Made by a program: the position numbers and the translations under genes. Below, piece after piece: positions 29,047-36,231 of a stretch of 64,000 bases of DNA (the first letter of the stretch is position 1; each line of letters starts with the position of its first letter). The notes beneath the pieces are model-generated. The model saw only the letters and a list, made by a program, of their open reading frames with translations. It did no database searches and had not been told where the DNA came from. The stretch spans positions 772,698 to 836,697 of the forward strand of contig NZ_CP048914.1 of assembly GCF_014023125.1 (NCBI RefSeq), written 5' to 3'. Source of the DNA: Candidatus Xianfuyuplasma coldseepsis. GTDB lineage: Bacteria > Bacillota_I > Bacilli_A > Izemoplasmatales > Izemoplasmataceae.

Positions 29047-29280
29047 TTAAATATTCTCGACACCAATGATTCCTGGTACTTCTTCTAACAAGATGGTTTC
29101 AATCCCGTCTTTTAGAGTCGAATCCAGTGCTCCACAACCAACGCATGCACCTAACATTTCAACAAATACGATTCCGTCTTCGAAACGTACATAGCGAATG
29201 TCACCACCATCACGTTGGATATAAGGTCGAATTTTTCGTATGATTTCTTTTACTTGTTTTTCTATCATTTCGTCATTCAT
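29047..29280 (-). CDS. NifU-like Fe-S cluster scaffold (Nfu domain)
   Basis: This 77-aa protein is a stand-alone NifU C-terminal domain: RPYIQRDGGDIRYVRFEDG near the N-terminus and the cluster-binding GACVGCGALDSTL with CxxC at about residues 46-49. Nfu proteins carry or deliver Fe-S clusters in the cytoplasm. It resembles Bacillus YutI, and yutD follows upstream here as in Bacillus, supporting the assignment. A GGTGAT-type RBS precedes the ATG. Confidence 0.93.
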   Translation of the reverse strand: MNDEMIEKQVKEIIRKIRPYIQRDGGDIRYVRFEDGIVFVEMLGACVGCGALDSTLKDGIETILLEEVPGIIGVENI

Positions 29281-29346
29281 GAAATCACCTCAAATGATAT
29301 TGCAACAATAGTATACATCGTTTTTAAAATAGGACCTAATAAAACG

Positions 29347-29610
29347 CTAATTTTTTGGTTTCTTTTTGTTGAGTCGACGCAATACAAAATACGGTGCATT
29401 TGGCGTACAAGACTCCATTAAATAATCTGGTATTGTTTCTACGGTTTTGTCGGTAAAACCCTTTAAACGTAACATATCAGCACTATAGTCGCCAACAATA
29501 TACTTATAACGATTTAAGTACGGAACATACTTATCGTTAAACATCTTTATTTCAAGGGCTTCCTTGTAATCCTTAATGATTTCAAAATAGCCATGATCGG
29601 TTTCTATCAT
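29347..29610 (-). CDS. yutD: YutD-like protein (DUF1027)
   Basis: The ATG at 29610 has a GGAGG site six to seven bases upstream and fits the family start; an ORF start 48 nt earlier does not. The 87-aa protein has YKYIVGDYSADMLRLKGF and YFVLRRL near the end, the core pattern of the YutD family of uncharacterised Firmicutes proteins. The neighbouring Nfu gene is a conserved association in Bacillus. It is small, basic and cytoplasmic. Function is unknown. Confidence 0.82.
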   Translation of the reverse strand: MIETDHGYFEIIKDYKEALEIKMFNDKYVPYLNRYKYIVGDYSADMLRLKGFTDKTVETIPDYLMESCTPNAPYFVLRRLNKKKPKN

Positions 29611-29755
29611 AGTGTACCCTCCTACTTCTTCTGGTATTACTGTATTGTACCATAACATATATCAGACTTCTAGTAAATCGATTATGAAGAATATAAGTAT
29701 TATTCAAAATATCAAAAACATCTTTATATAGCCATTTCCATGTAATCAATAATCC

Positions 29756-29835
29756 GTTAAGTGAACACTCCCACTACTTACAATAGGTATTGTTGAAGTA
29801 GGGGCTTCTCGGGTAATGCGCACTATCGCGCGCAA
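29756..29835 (-). mobile_element. degenerate right-end remnant of an IS200/IS605 (TnpB-type) element
   Basis: On the minus strand this stretch reads GAGAAGCCCCTACTTCAA, a long imperfect hairpin, then GTGGGAGTGTTCACTTAACGG. The layout (GAAGCCCC, a hairpin, GTGGGAG, TTCAC) matches the right ends of IS200/IS605-family elements carrying tnpB, where the omega-RNA 3' part lies. A second GCGC-rich hairpin sits at 29818-29835. No tnpA or tnpB frame is left nearby; only short open stretches remain. The identification is from remembered consensus, not a database match. Confidence 0.5.
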
Positions 29836-29973
29836 ATCAATCGAGCTATCAAGGTTGTCCCATCCTCTATGTAATATCTATTCTTTTGTTTTCTGTTTTT
29901 ACTCCCTTCTAGTATTTACCTACTTGCATACTATCATATTGTTGTAGAAGTGGCAAAATGCAGAAAACGCAAT

Positions 29974-30051
29974 ATTTTCGAAAATGCAAAGCATTTCTGC
30001 ACCAGAAATGATATATATTCATCTCCCACTTACCAAATTTTCGAAAATTTG
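29974..30051. repeat. cluster of short palindromes downstream of ispF
   Basis: The 12-bp palindrome ATTTTCGAAAAT lies at 29974-29985, and an 18-bp perfect palindrome containing the same core lies at 30034-30051. Between them CATTTCTG and its complement flank three bases (29992-30010). Together with the adjacent element remnant this fills the 443-bp gene-free gap between yutD and ispF. I saw no gene in the gap. Confidence 0.6.
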
Positions 30052-30101
30052 CTTGAAGAAGGAGTCTTCTATATATGAAACGATAAATTCTCTACTGATA
30101 T

Positions 30102-30578
30102 TTAATCGTTTGAAACCAAGACAACACTCTCGGTCATGATGGCTTCTTCTCGACCAATAATTCCTACACGTTCGCCTGTGGTCGCCTTAACACTGACAAA
30201 TTCAGGTTCAATATGCAGTAATGAAGCGATATTCTCACGTATTTGAGGAATGTATTGCTGCAATTTTGGACGTTCTAAATAGACCGTTGAATCAATATTA
30301 ACGACGTGATATCCACGCTCGATGATCTTCTCCATCACTTTTCGGACCAATAGTGAAGAATTAATGCCTCGAAACTCTTCGGAAGTATCTGGGAATAAAC
30401 TACCCAAATCTCCTAGGGAAAGAGCCCCAATTAGCGATTCACACACTGTGTGAAGGAGACAGTCTCCATCACTGTGACCAACACTTCCTTTGACATGGGG
30501 AATACGTACACCACCTATCAACAAACGATAGCCCGGTTCCAATCGATGGGTATCCGTACTATGTCCTATACGGATCAT
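30102..30578 (-). CDS. ispF: 2-C-methyl-D-erythritol 2,4-cyclodiphosphate synthase
   Basis: IspF makes the cyclic diphosphate intermediate of the MEP isoprenoid pathway. The 158-aa sequence has metal ligands in STDTHRLEPG (Asp, His), GGVRIPH, the GHSDGDCLLH loop and the C-terminal KATTGERVGIIGREEAI. Length is normal. It overlaps the ispD stop by 4 nt, so ispD and ispF are translated together, as in many bacteria where they are adjacent or fused. The family TTTE segment reads TTGE here, a mild variation. Confidence 0.96.
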   Translation of the reverse strand: MIRIGHSTDTHRLEPGYRLLIGGVRIPHVKGSVGHSDGDCLLHTVCESLIGALSLGDLGSLFPDTSEEFRGINSSLLVRKVMEKIIERGYHVVNIDSTVYLERPKLQQYIPQIRENIASLLHIEPEFVSVKATTGERVGIIGREEAIMTESVVLVSND

Positions 30579-31231
30579 AAAATCACCTCCAATAGTGGAA
30601 TATCTTCTTTAGTAGTTAGCTTAATAGAGCGATAATCACCTTCTACATAAGATGGCATAACTGTAGTAAAACGCCGTATTAAATCTGTATCATCGGTAGC
30701 TTGATACCGTGAATTACGTGCTTTTCTATGGGCATCAAGCAATAAATCCTTAAAGAAAGCCTGAGGTGTTTGAATGGCAACCAATTCATTTCTATCCAAC
30801 GTCTTATTTAAGCGGTTTCCGCTTGTTTTTACTATCGTATCAACAACCGAAACAGCAAGTGTAGAAGCAGAAGTAGTAACCATATCTTTCACTAAATGAT
30901 CAATTTTTACAGAACTTATGTATGGTCGAGCCGCATCATGAATTAATACATATTCGTATTTCGCTTTATTAAGCGCTTTAAATACACTTTCTTGACGTGT
31001 TCTTCCACCTACAACAATACTAGTAACACGGTGATGATATTGATCATACATGAAGTTAAAATCAGCATCTGATGATACTAGTACTATTTCTTTACAAAAT
31101 GGATAATTTTCGAAAAATTCAATACTGTAATCAATCACTCTTTTACCATTGATTTTTAAGAATATTTTATTGAATTCTAAACCCATTCTTGTACCACTTC
31201 CAGCGGCAGTAATTATTGCTGTAAATTCCAT
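30575..31231 (-). CDS. ispD: 2-C-methyl-D-erythritol 4-phosphate cytidylyltransferase
   Basis: The 218-aa enzyme couples CTP to MEP in isoprenoid synthesis. The N-terminal nucleotide loop AAGSGTRMG with the later Lys (FNKIFLKING), VGGRTRQESV, VLIHDAARPY and the QTPQAF motif are all present. The ATG at 31231 has AGGTGAT upstream, and a promoter with 17-bp spacing lies 22 nt further back. It heads the ispD-ispF pair. Confidence 0.96.
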   Translation of the reverse strand: MEFTAIITAAGSGTRMGLEFNKIFLKINGKRVIDYSIEFFENYPFCKEIVLVSSDADFNFMYDQYHHRVTSIVVGGRTRQESVFKALNKAKYEYVLIHDAARPYISSVKIDHLVKDMVTTSASTLAVSVVDTIVKTSGNRLNKTLDRNELVAIQTPQAFFKDLLLDAHRKARNSRYQATDDTDLIRRFTTVMPSYVEGDYRSIKLTTKEDIPLLEVIL

Positions 31232-31252
31232 TCATCAATCACCTATTTTCAA

Positions 31253-31281
31253 ACTATAAATTTGTTGTTTATGTAGCACAA
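31253..31281 (-). promoter_or_regulatory. SigA-type promoter for ispD-ispF
   Basis: On the minus strand, TTGTGC (-35, 31276-31281) is separated by exactly 17 bases from TATAGT (-10, 31253-31258), just upstream of the ispD RBS. The rest of the 31232-31590 gap is about 80% A+T and holds only this promoter and the terminator at 31511-31550. Confidence 0.6.
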
Positions 31282-31510
31282 TTCTATTGTAACATTTTAA
31301 GTTTTTAATGACCAATATTTTCAACTTTTTCTAGACATAAAATATAGATTTATAATAATCATATTTTTGAATCGTTTGCAAAATTTTCATACACTATTTT
31401 AAAACATATTTTTTGTTATCTAAAATACATTCCTTACTAAGATTTTATGAATATTAATTTGTATACTTTATTTGAGTTTTCCACAAATATCTATTGTAAA
31501 TTGCGTCAAT

Positions 31511-31550
31511 AAAAAACAAATGAATATGATTGCTTATTCTTTTGTTTTTT
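31511..31550 (-). terminator. intrinsic terminator after the GGDEF-like gene
   Basis: AAAAAACAAA-T-GAATA pairs with TATTC-T-TTTGTTTTTT around a short loop, giving an approximately 15-bp stem with one mismatch and flanking A/T tracts. It lies 40 nt after the stop of the degenerate GGDEF gene. Confidence 0.7.
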
Positions 31551-31590
31551 TTATAAACCCATTCACATCAAAAGACTATATTCTTTATAG

Positions 31591-32745
31591 CTACTTTCGG
31601 TTAAAGAAACAGAATGACTGGCCAAATGAATCATGAAATGTTTGCTGAAGCGCTTGTTCAGCTTCTTGTAATACTGTCTCTGGTTTTTTCCCTTCATAAG
31701 GTGATTCTGAGATTCCTAGATTGGGATAAATTGTTTGTGTTACTCCACCAAATTTCATATGCATAGTAAAGAGTTCTCCAGAGCCAACAAGAGCACGATC
31801 GAGAATGTCAAACTTACTTTTCTCTTTAATGATTAATCCAAATTTTATACCAGAAATTCGGAATAAACTTTGATTGTCTTTAATGAATTTAAATCGTATT
31901 TGAGAGAGATATTCTCCCATCATCAAATCACCAAATTCTCGTCCATATTTTTCATTAATCTTTGGTATATTAGTTAAGTAAATTAAGACAAAATGATACG
32001 CGTTTTTTTTACGATGAAGACGTTGCATTTCTTGATACATTTCTTTGTGTCCAGCGAGGTTATTTAATACATCAACTTCACTCTCTGGATACCGTCTTAT
32101 ATCAAGTGGTTTAATTAAAGAAATGTAAGATCTTTTTTTGTGTAAAATAATCATCTTACCATGTTCATCAACCCATATTTTTTTTCCATCTTTTTTGATG
32201 CGATATTTAATACGATATGTCGGGTATTTTCTCGAACATTTTTCCAGTTTTGAATGGTACTCAACAAGATCTTCTTTGATGATTAAGTTTTCAAAGTCCT
32301 CTACAGGAATTTCATTGTCTTTTACACCAATTATTTCAATAAATCGATCCGATCCAAAGATCTGATCCCCATCTCGGAAGGAAATTCCATCACGGAGCAA
32401 CTCGATGGTTGATATAAATCGTTGTCTTAATAGTTCAGATGATGAAGAAACATACTCAAGTTTCTGCTCAAGGTCATGAAAATCGAATTCTGAGACGTTT
32501 TTCTTAAATAAGAGTACCGAATTATCAATAATCATGTAAAACGCGAAGAAACCGACAGTAATGTATGAATACCAGGTATAATATACTCCTTCAAAGTCTT
32601 CAAAGAAGTAGAGGTAACCAAATGCCAATAAAAAAACAAAAGCGACTATGAAAGAATAGTCGTACTTTCGTTTCTTTGTTAATTTAATGATTATCGCATA
32701 GATAAACCATGCAGCGATAATACCTACAAGAAGTAGTGGGTTCAT
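31591..32745 (-). CDS. membrane PAS-GGDEF-like protein with degenerate GGDEF site
   Basis: I chose the ATG at 32745, with GGAGTG five bases upstream (384 aa). Three N-terminal membrane segments (to about residue 85) are followed by a coiled linker, a PAS-like domain (about 120-225, with IWVDEHGKM) and a diguanylate-cyclase-like fold (about 245-384). The fold is recognisable from INEKYGREFGDLMMGEYL, the strand LFRISGIKFGLII where GGDEF should lie, and ISESPYEGKKPETVLQEAEQAL. SGIKF replaces GG[D/E]EF, so cyclase activity is unlikely. It starts 13 nt after the FAD fusion gene and is probably coexpressed with it. Confidence 0.8.
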   Translation of the reverse strand: MNPLLLVGIIAAWFIYAIIIKLTKKRKYDYSFIVAFVFLLAFGYLYFFEDFEGVYYTWYSYITVGFFAFYMIIDNSVLLFKKNVSEFDFHDLEQKLEYVSSSSELLRQRFISTIELLRDGISFRDGDQIFGSDRFIEIIGVKDNEIPVEDFENLIIKEDLVEYHSKLEKCSRKYPTYRIKYRIKKDGKKIWVDEHGKMIILHKKRSYISLIKPLDIRRYPESEVDVLNNLAGHKEMYQEMQRLHRKKNAYHFVLIYLTNIPKINEKYGREFGDLMMGEYLSQIRFKFIKDNQSLFRISGIKFGLIIKEKSKFDILDRALVGSGELFTMHMKFGGVTQTIYPNLGISESPYEGKKPETVLQEAEQALQQTFHDSFGQSFCFFNRK

Positions 32746-32758
32746 AAAATCACTCCCA

Positions 32759-35092
32759 TTAGTCAATATAACCCGTGATGTAGGATGATGGATAGAAAAT
32801 TGATAGGTAGAACGATAGTGGAATCATGTAGTATGCTAAGGAAGCATAACTACGAATTAGTGTAATGTCCATGATCAAGATGACAAAGAATGTCATTCCC
32901 CAAATAAACGTTAACCCACCACTCATCTTGACAAATAGCTTCGTTCTAGTATAATCCGTACGATAATCATGTCGAATATACGAATATGCTAATGGACGGT
33001 TGATCAACCAGGTGCCTAAAAGGTATATCGAAAAGATACCAAGCGTATATTTGGCATCCTTCATTTCGTTGATATACGGTATAAATATACTCAACACTGA
33101 TAAAATGAAGTATAAACCAAGAACAAAGTACTCAAATACAGATATCTTGTGTACCATCCGATATTTGAAATATACCGTACCACCAAATAGAGCCAAGGTA
33201 ACTGGACCAATAATGACGTTGTAATGGTAGTTTGCCAGTAGATTCGAAATCAGAAGAAGTGCCATTTGAACAAGAAAGATAATATTTCCCCATTTTCCTT
33301 GAACATACTGATACGTTATTGGTTTTGTAATCTCAATTCCCATATCAAAAGCTTCCATGACTTCATTGAGAAATTCTTCGCTACCAACATATTCAAGTGT
33401 ACCATTGGAAATCGCTTTATCTAGCGTTGTATTACCAACACTTAAATCATATAATGTCTCATTCGTTGCTATGATAATGATATCCGAAATATCACTAACA
33501 CCCTTGTACAAACGCTGATGCGCCCCTTTGGTTCGAATATAATACGAGTCTTTACCAATAAAGAACTGAATGTTCTTCTCCACTTTGCCCAGTGAATTTG
33601 GGATAAACTGGTGATTAATAATATTCATCAGTTCATCATGATTAATGAAATAGTCATCATCTTCACCATGATAGATCAGATCATCAATGATGTCACCATA
33701 TTCTACTCCAGTTTGAATTATACCCGTAATTCCAGCTTCTGGTTTCATCCAAGATCCAATGAAATAAGCATTGGGAAATGGGTTAATATCGCTGTAATCA
33801 TCAATTTCAAACAAATCATTAATCGTCTTTCCTTCCCAGTATTCAGGGGAAGCCAAACTACTCATATACGGGATTTTCGCTCCAATACGTTGCAACGTAA
33901 TGTGGTCTTTTGCCTTAGGGAAATAAGCTAATAACTGAGAAACCACTTCCTCTAACTTTGTTTTTCGTGGTGTATTATCATCAACAAACTCTACTAATAA
34001 AGCCGTTTTACCGTCCGGACAAGCCTTGTCATCATAGGCCTTATAATTGATTATACTGAGAATTCGTACAGCATCGTCTTCCACTTCACTAAATATATAC
34101 TGACTGTCGAACATGTCGATTTCTTCTGGTGCACAATTTAAGCCGATATATGCTTGATTGACAAAGAGTTCGACTTCAATTTTAGGATACATCGACAAGA
34201 ACTTTTCCTTTATATCTAGCCGTTTTGGTGCGTAACGATCAACAAATTCATCAGTTCTCATATTGATGATAAAGTGTCGCGCTTCAATCACATTGTCATC
34301 ATCATCAATGACCTTAACAATTTTGTCATTTTTGATAATAACATCTTTAATCGAACGGTTCATGAAGATTTTTTCTCGTGTTTTTGAAATCTCAGTGGTA
34401 AGTGTTTGCACAATTTGATCATACGATGTCGTTATAAAGTGATTTCCGTCAATAAATGTATCAAACCACTTAATGAAATAATGGTACGCATTAATATCTT
34501 CTGGTTGTAGTCCAACAGAATTGTAGGTTAGTGTGAACTCGTCTATTACTCGTTCGTCACTAATATATTTTTCCAGTACATCACGCAAACTTAAATCGCC
34601 CCATTCAATCAATACACTTGATAACGTAAATTCAGCATTGATGAGTCGAGCTTGCTTTTGAACCCGGAAATCCTTATAATGAGCCATTATATCCGTAAAC
34701 AAACGATGAATTTCATCACGTTGTTTGGGATATCGTCGAACTAAGTAAGTCTTGAAATCTTTCATATTGTTTGGGCGACGTACCAATTGACGATCTCGTG
34801 TAACAATCATCGTGTGAAAATTATCGTAAAACTCAAACTTATTCGCTATCCCACACTGTTTTAGGTATTCATAGAACAAGTCTCCACGATGAACTCCACC
34901 CATATCGTGATGGTGGAATGTATATTTAAAGTTCGAGTTTTCCGAATCACGGAAACGTTTTGAGTACGACTCTAGTTTACGGTCTTTTTGCTGCTCAAAA
35001 ACGGCGACATTGCGCAGTCGCTTCGATAAATATGTAGCGGTAGTTAGACTCCCAAGTCCACCACCAATAATGACAACATCATACTTTTCCAC
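32759..35092 (-). CDS. FAD oxidoreductase (phytoene desaturase-like) fused to SCP2-like and six-helix membrane domains
   Basis: Residues 1-480 form a phytoene-dehydrogenase/carotenoid-isomerase-type flavoprotein, with the dinucleotide loop VVIIGGGLGSLTTAT at the N-terminus and a C-terminal FAD contact IGSWMKPEAGITGIIQTG (about 445-462). Residues about 500-585 (SDIIIIATNETLYDL, then a Leu-Asp-Lys-Ala-Ile-x-x-Gly-x-Leu-x-x-x-Gly pattern) look like an SCP2 sterol-carrier domain. Residues 603-768 hold six hydrophobic helices. The whole is 777 aa and membrane bound. The substrate is likely a polyprenyl or other lipid; this is inference. I know of no common protein with this order. No carotenoid synthesis genes lie nearby. 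Confidence 0.8.
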   Translation of the reverse strand: MEKYDVVIIGGGLGSLTTATYLSKRLRNVAVFEQQKDRKLESYSKRFRDSENSNFKYTFHHHDMGGVHRGDLFYEYLKQCGIANKFEFYDNFHTMIVTRDRQLVRRPNNMKDFKTYLVRRYPKQRDEIHRLFTDIMAHYKDFRVQKQARLINAEFTLSSVLIEWGDLSLRDVLEKYISDERVIDEFTLTYNSVGLQPEDINAYHYFIKWFDTFIDGNHFITTSYDQIVQTLTTEISKTREKIFMNRSIKDVIIKNDKIVKVIDDDDNVIEARHFIINMRTDEFVDRYAPKRLDIKEKFLSMYPKIEVELFVNQAYIGLNCAPEEIDMFDSQYIFSEVEDDAVRILSIINYKAYDDKACPDGKTALLVEFVDDNTPRKTKLEEVVSQLLAYFPKAKDHITLQRIGAKIPYMSSLASPEYWEGKTINDLFEIDDYSDINPFPNAYFIGSWMKPEAGITGIIQTGVEYGDIIDDLIYHGEDDDYFINHDELMNIINHQFIPNSLGKVEKNIQFFIGKDSYYIRTKGAHQRLYKGVSDISDIIIIATNETLYDLSVGNTTLDKAISNGTLEYVGSEEFLNEVMEAFDMGIEITKPITYQYVQGKWGNIIFLVQMALLLISNLLANYHYNVIIGPVTLALFGGTVYFKYRMVHKISVFEYFVLGLYFILSVLSIFIPYINEMKDAKYTLGIFSIYLLGTWLINRPLAYSYIRHDYRTDYTRTKLFVKMSGGLTFIWGMTFFVILIMDITLIRSYASLAYYMIPLSFYLSIFYPSSYITGYID

Positions 35093-35202
35093 ATAATCAC
35101 CCGTTTTCTAGTCTATCCATTATTATACCATATTTAATATTTCTAATTCTATCAAATTTGGTAATTATCCACATTAACTTTCATAACACCTTGATATAAA
35201 AA

Positions 35203-35220
35203 AAAGCCATTTCTGGCTTT
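35203..35220 (-). terminator. intrinsic terminator after cdaA
   Basis: AAAGCCA and its complement flank a 4-base loop, preceded on the plus strand by a run of A (T-tract on the minus strand). It touches the cdaA stop codon. The 126-bp gap to the next gene holds nothing else obvious. Confidence 0.75.
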
Positions 35221-35959
35221 ATGATTGCAAATGTTTTTCGAGATATAACAACAAAGCTTCTTTTGAAATATCGTGATCCAAATATCCATCAACAGCAACA
35301 CTGATCTTCCCTGTTTCCTCCGAAACAACAATTGTTAAAGAATCTGTAATCTCGCTAATTCCGATGGCAGCACGATGCCGTGAACCAAAGGTTTTTGGTA
35401 TATCCAATCGTTCCGTTGGTGGAAAATATGCTCCTGCACAAACAATATTGCTCATTCGTACGATAACAGCGCCATCATGCAGCGGTGTACTAGGGAAGAA
35501 TATGGTCGATAACAACTCATGATTTAACTGGGCATTAATAGGATAAGCCGTTGAGATATATTCATCTAATGAGTTTGTTTTTTCAAACGTTATCAATGCC
35601 CCAATGCGCTTACTAGAGAGGAAATCAACACTTTTTATCAATTCAATTTTAACCGTATCTTCAATGGTATTTGAGAAGAGATGTCCTCCCTTAAAACCAA
35701 GTTTCTTTAATATCAATACAAATTCCGTTTGAACCGTAACAACAAACAAAGGTATGATAGGTAATCCCTTGATTAAAGCCTCATGCCACACAATCTGTTC
35801 TCGCACCATTTCAATAATTGCAACCACAATCAAAACAACAACAAGCAGTTTAAAGAAACGATACAAATGAATGATCGTTTTTGTTTTGATGAGATTGGTA
35901 AAAATGGCAAGCAAGTATACGTTTATCAATAAAACGTCGAATTGAGTAATATCTGACAT
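35219..35959 (-). CDS. cdaA: diadenylate cyclase CdaA
   Basis: CdaA makes cyclic di-AMP from two ATP. Hydrophobic N-terminal segments (about residues 8-24, 32-52 and 62-80) precede the DAC domain, which carries the catalytic motifs HDGAVIV and SRHRAAIGI (about residues 160-195). Length (246 aa) is near the Bacillus enzyme (273 aa). An AAGGAGTGG site precedes the ATG. In most Firmicutes cdaR and glmM follow; here the gene is alone, with a terminator directly after it, so any CdaR must be elsewhere. Confidence 0.94.
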   Translation of the reverse strand: MSDITQFDVLLINVYLLAIFTNLIKTKTIIHLYRFFKLLVVVLIVVAIIEMVREQIVWHEALIKGLPIIPLFVVTVQTEFVLILKKLGFKGGHLFSNTIEDTVKIELIKSVDFLSSKRIGALITFEKTNSLDEYISTAYPINAQLNHELLSTIFFPSTPLHDGAVIVRMSNIVCAGAYFPPTERLDIPKTFGSRHRAAIGISEITDSLTIVVSEETGKISVAVDGYLDHDISKEALLLYLEKHLQS

Positions 35960-35978
35960 AAAACCACTCCTTCATTTC

Positions 35979-35987
35979 ATTATAGCA
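35979..35987 (-). promoter_or_regulatory. extended -10 promoter for cdaA
   Basis: On the minus strand TG-C-TATAAT lies 20 nt before the cdaA ATG. The -35 region (TTTAGT at 17 bp) is weak. The plus-strand region from 36000 to 36190 is AT-rich without other clear features. Confidence 0.55.
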
Positions 35988-36194
35988 TAGTTTAAAAAAA
36001 CACTAAACCAACAAATTTATTTTTTAATATATTCATCTTTGTTTTTGTGAGTGTATTTCTAAAAAAATCATCAATTTTCTAAATAAGAAATCGGGTAATT
36101 TTCTGTATATTTTTTCAATTAGGAAAACGGCTATTTTGAGCGATTTCACAGTATTTATGAAAAGTCAAGACTACAAATATATTTTCTTTTATTA

Positions 36195-36200
36195 TATAAT
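36195..36200 (+). promoter_or_regulatory. -10 element for nrdJ
   Basis: TATAAT at 36195-36200 lies 32 nt before the nrdJ ATG. The -35 is poor (TACAAA-like at about 36172). Its position means transcripts start near 36207, which excludes the earlier in-frame start at 36136. Confidence 0.5.
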
Positions 36201-36231
36201 GGTACTACACTTTTCCAGGGGGTTTGAAAAG

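Noticed and set aside
29840-30060. Intact tnpB or tnpA gene next to the IS605-like end
   Set aside because: The frames there are short and interrupted and lack the RuvC or zinc-finger motifs of TnpB.
36000-36230. NrdR boxes or cobalamin riboswitch upstream of nrdJ
   Set aside because: ACAAATATATT-like sequence resembles only half an NrdR box, there is no second box at the right spacing, and no conserved B12-box was found.
36136-36231. N-terminal extension of nrdJ by 32 codons
   Set aside because: The extension would begin before the likely -10 element at 36195, has no RBS, and the ATG at 36232 with AGGGGG fits the family start.
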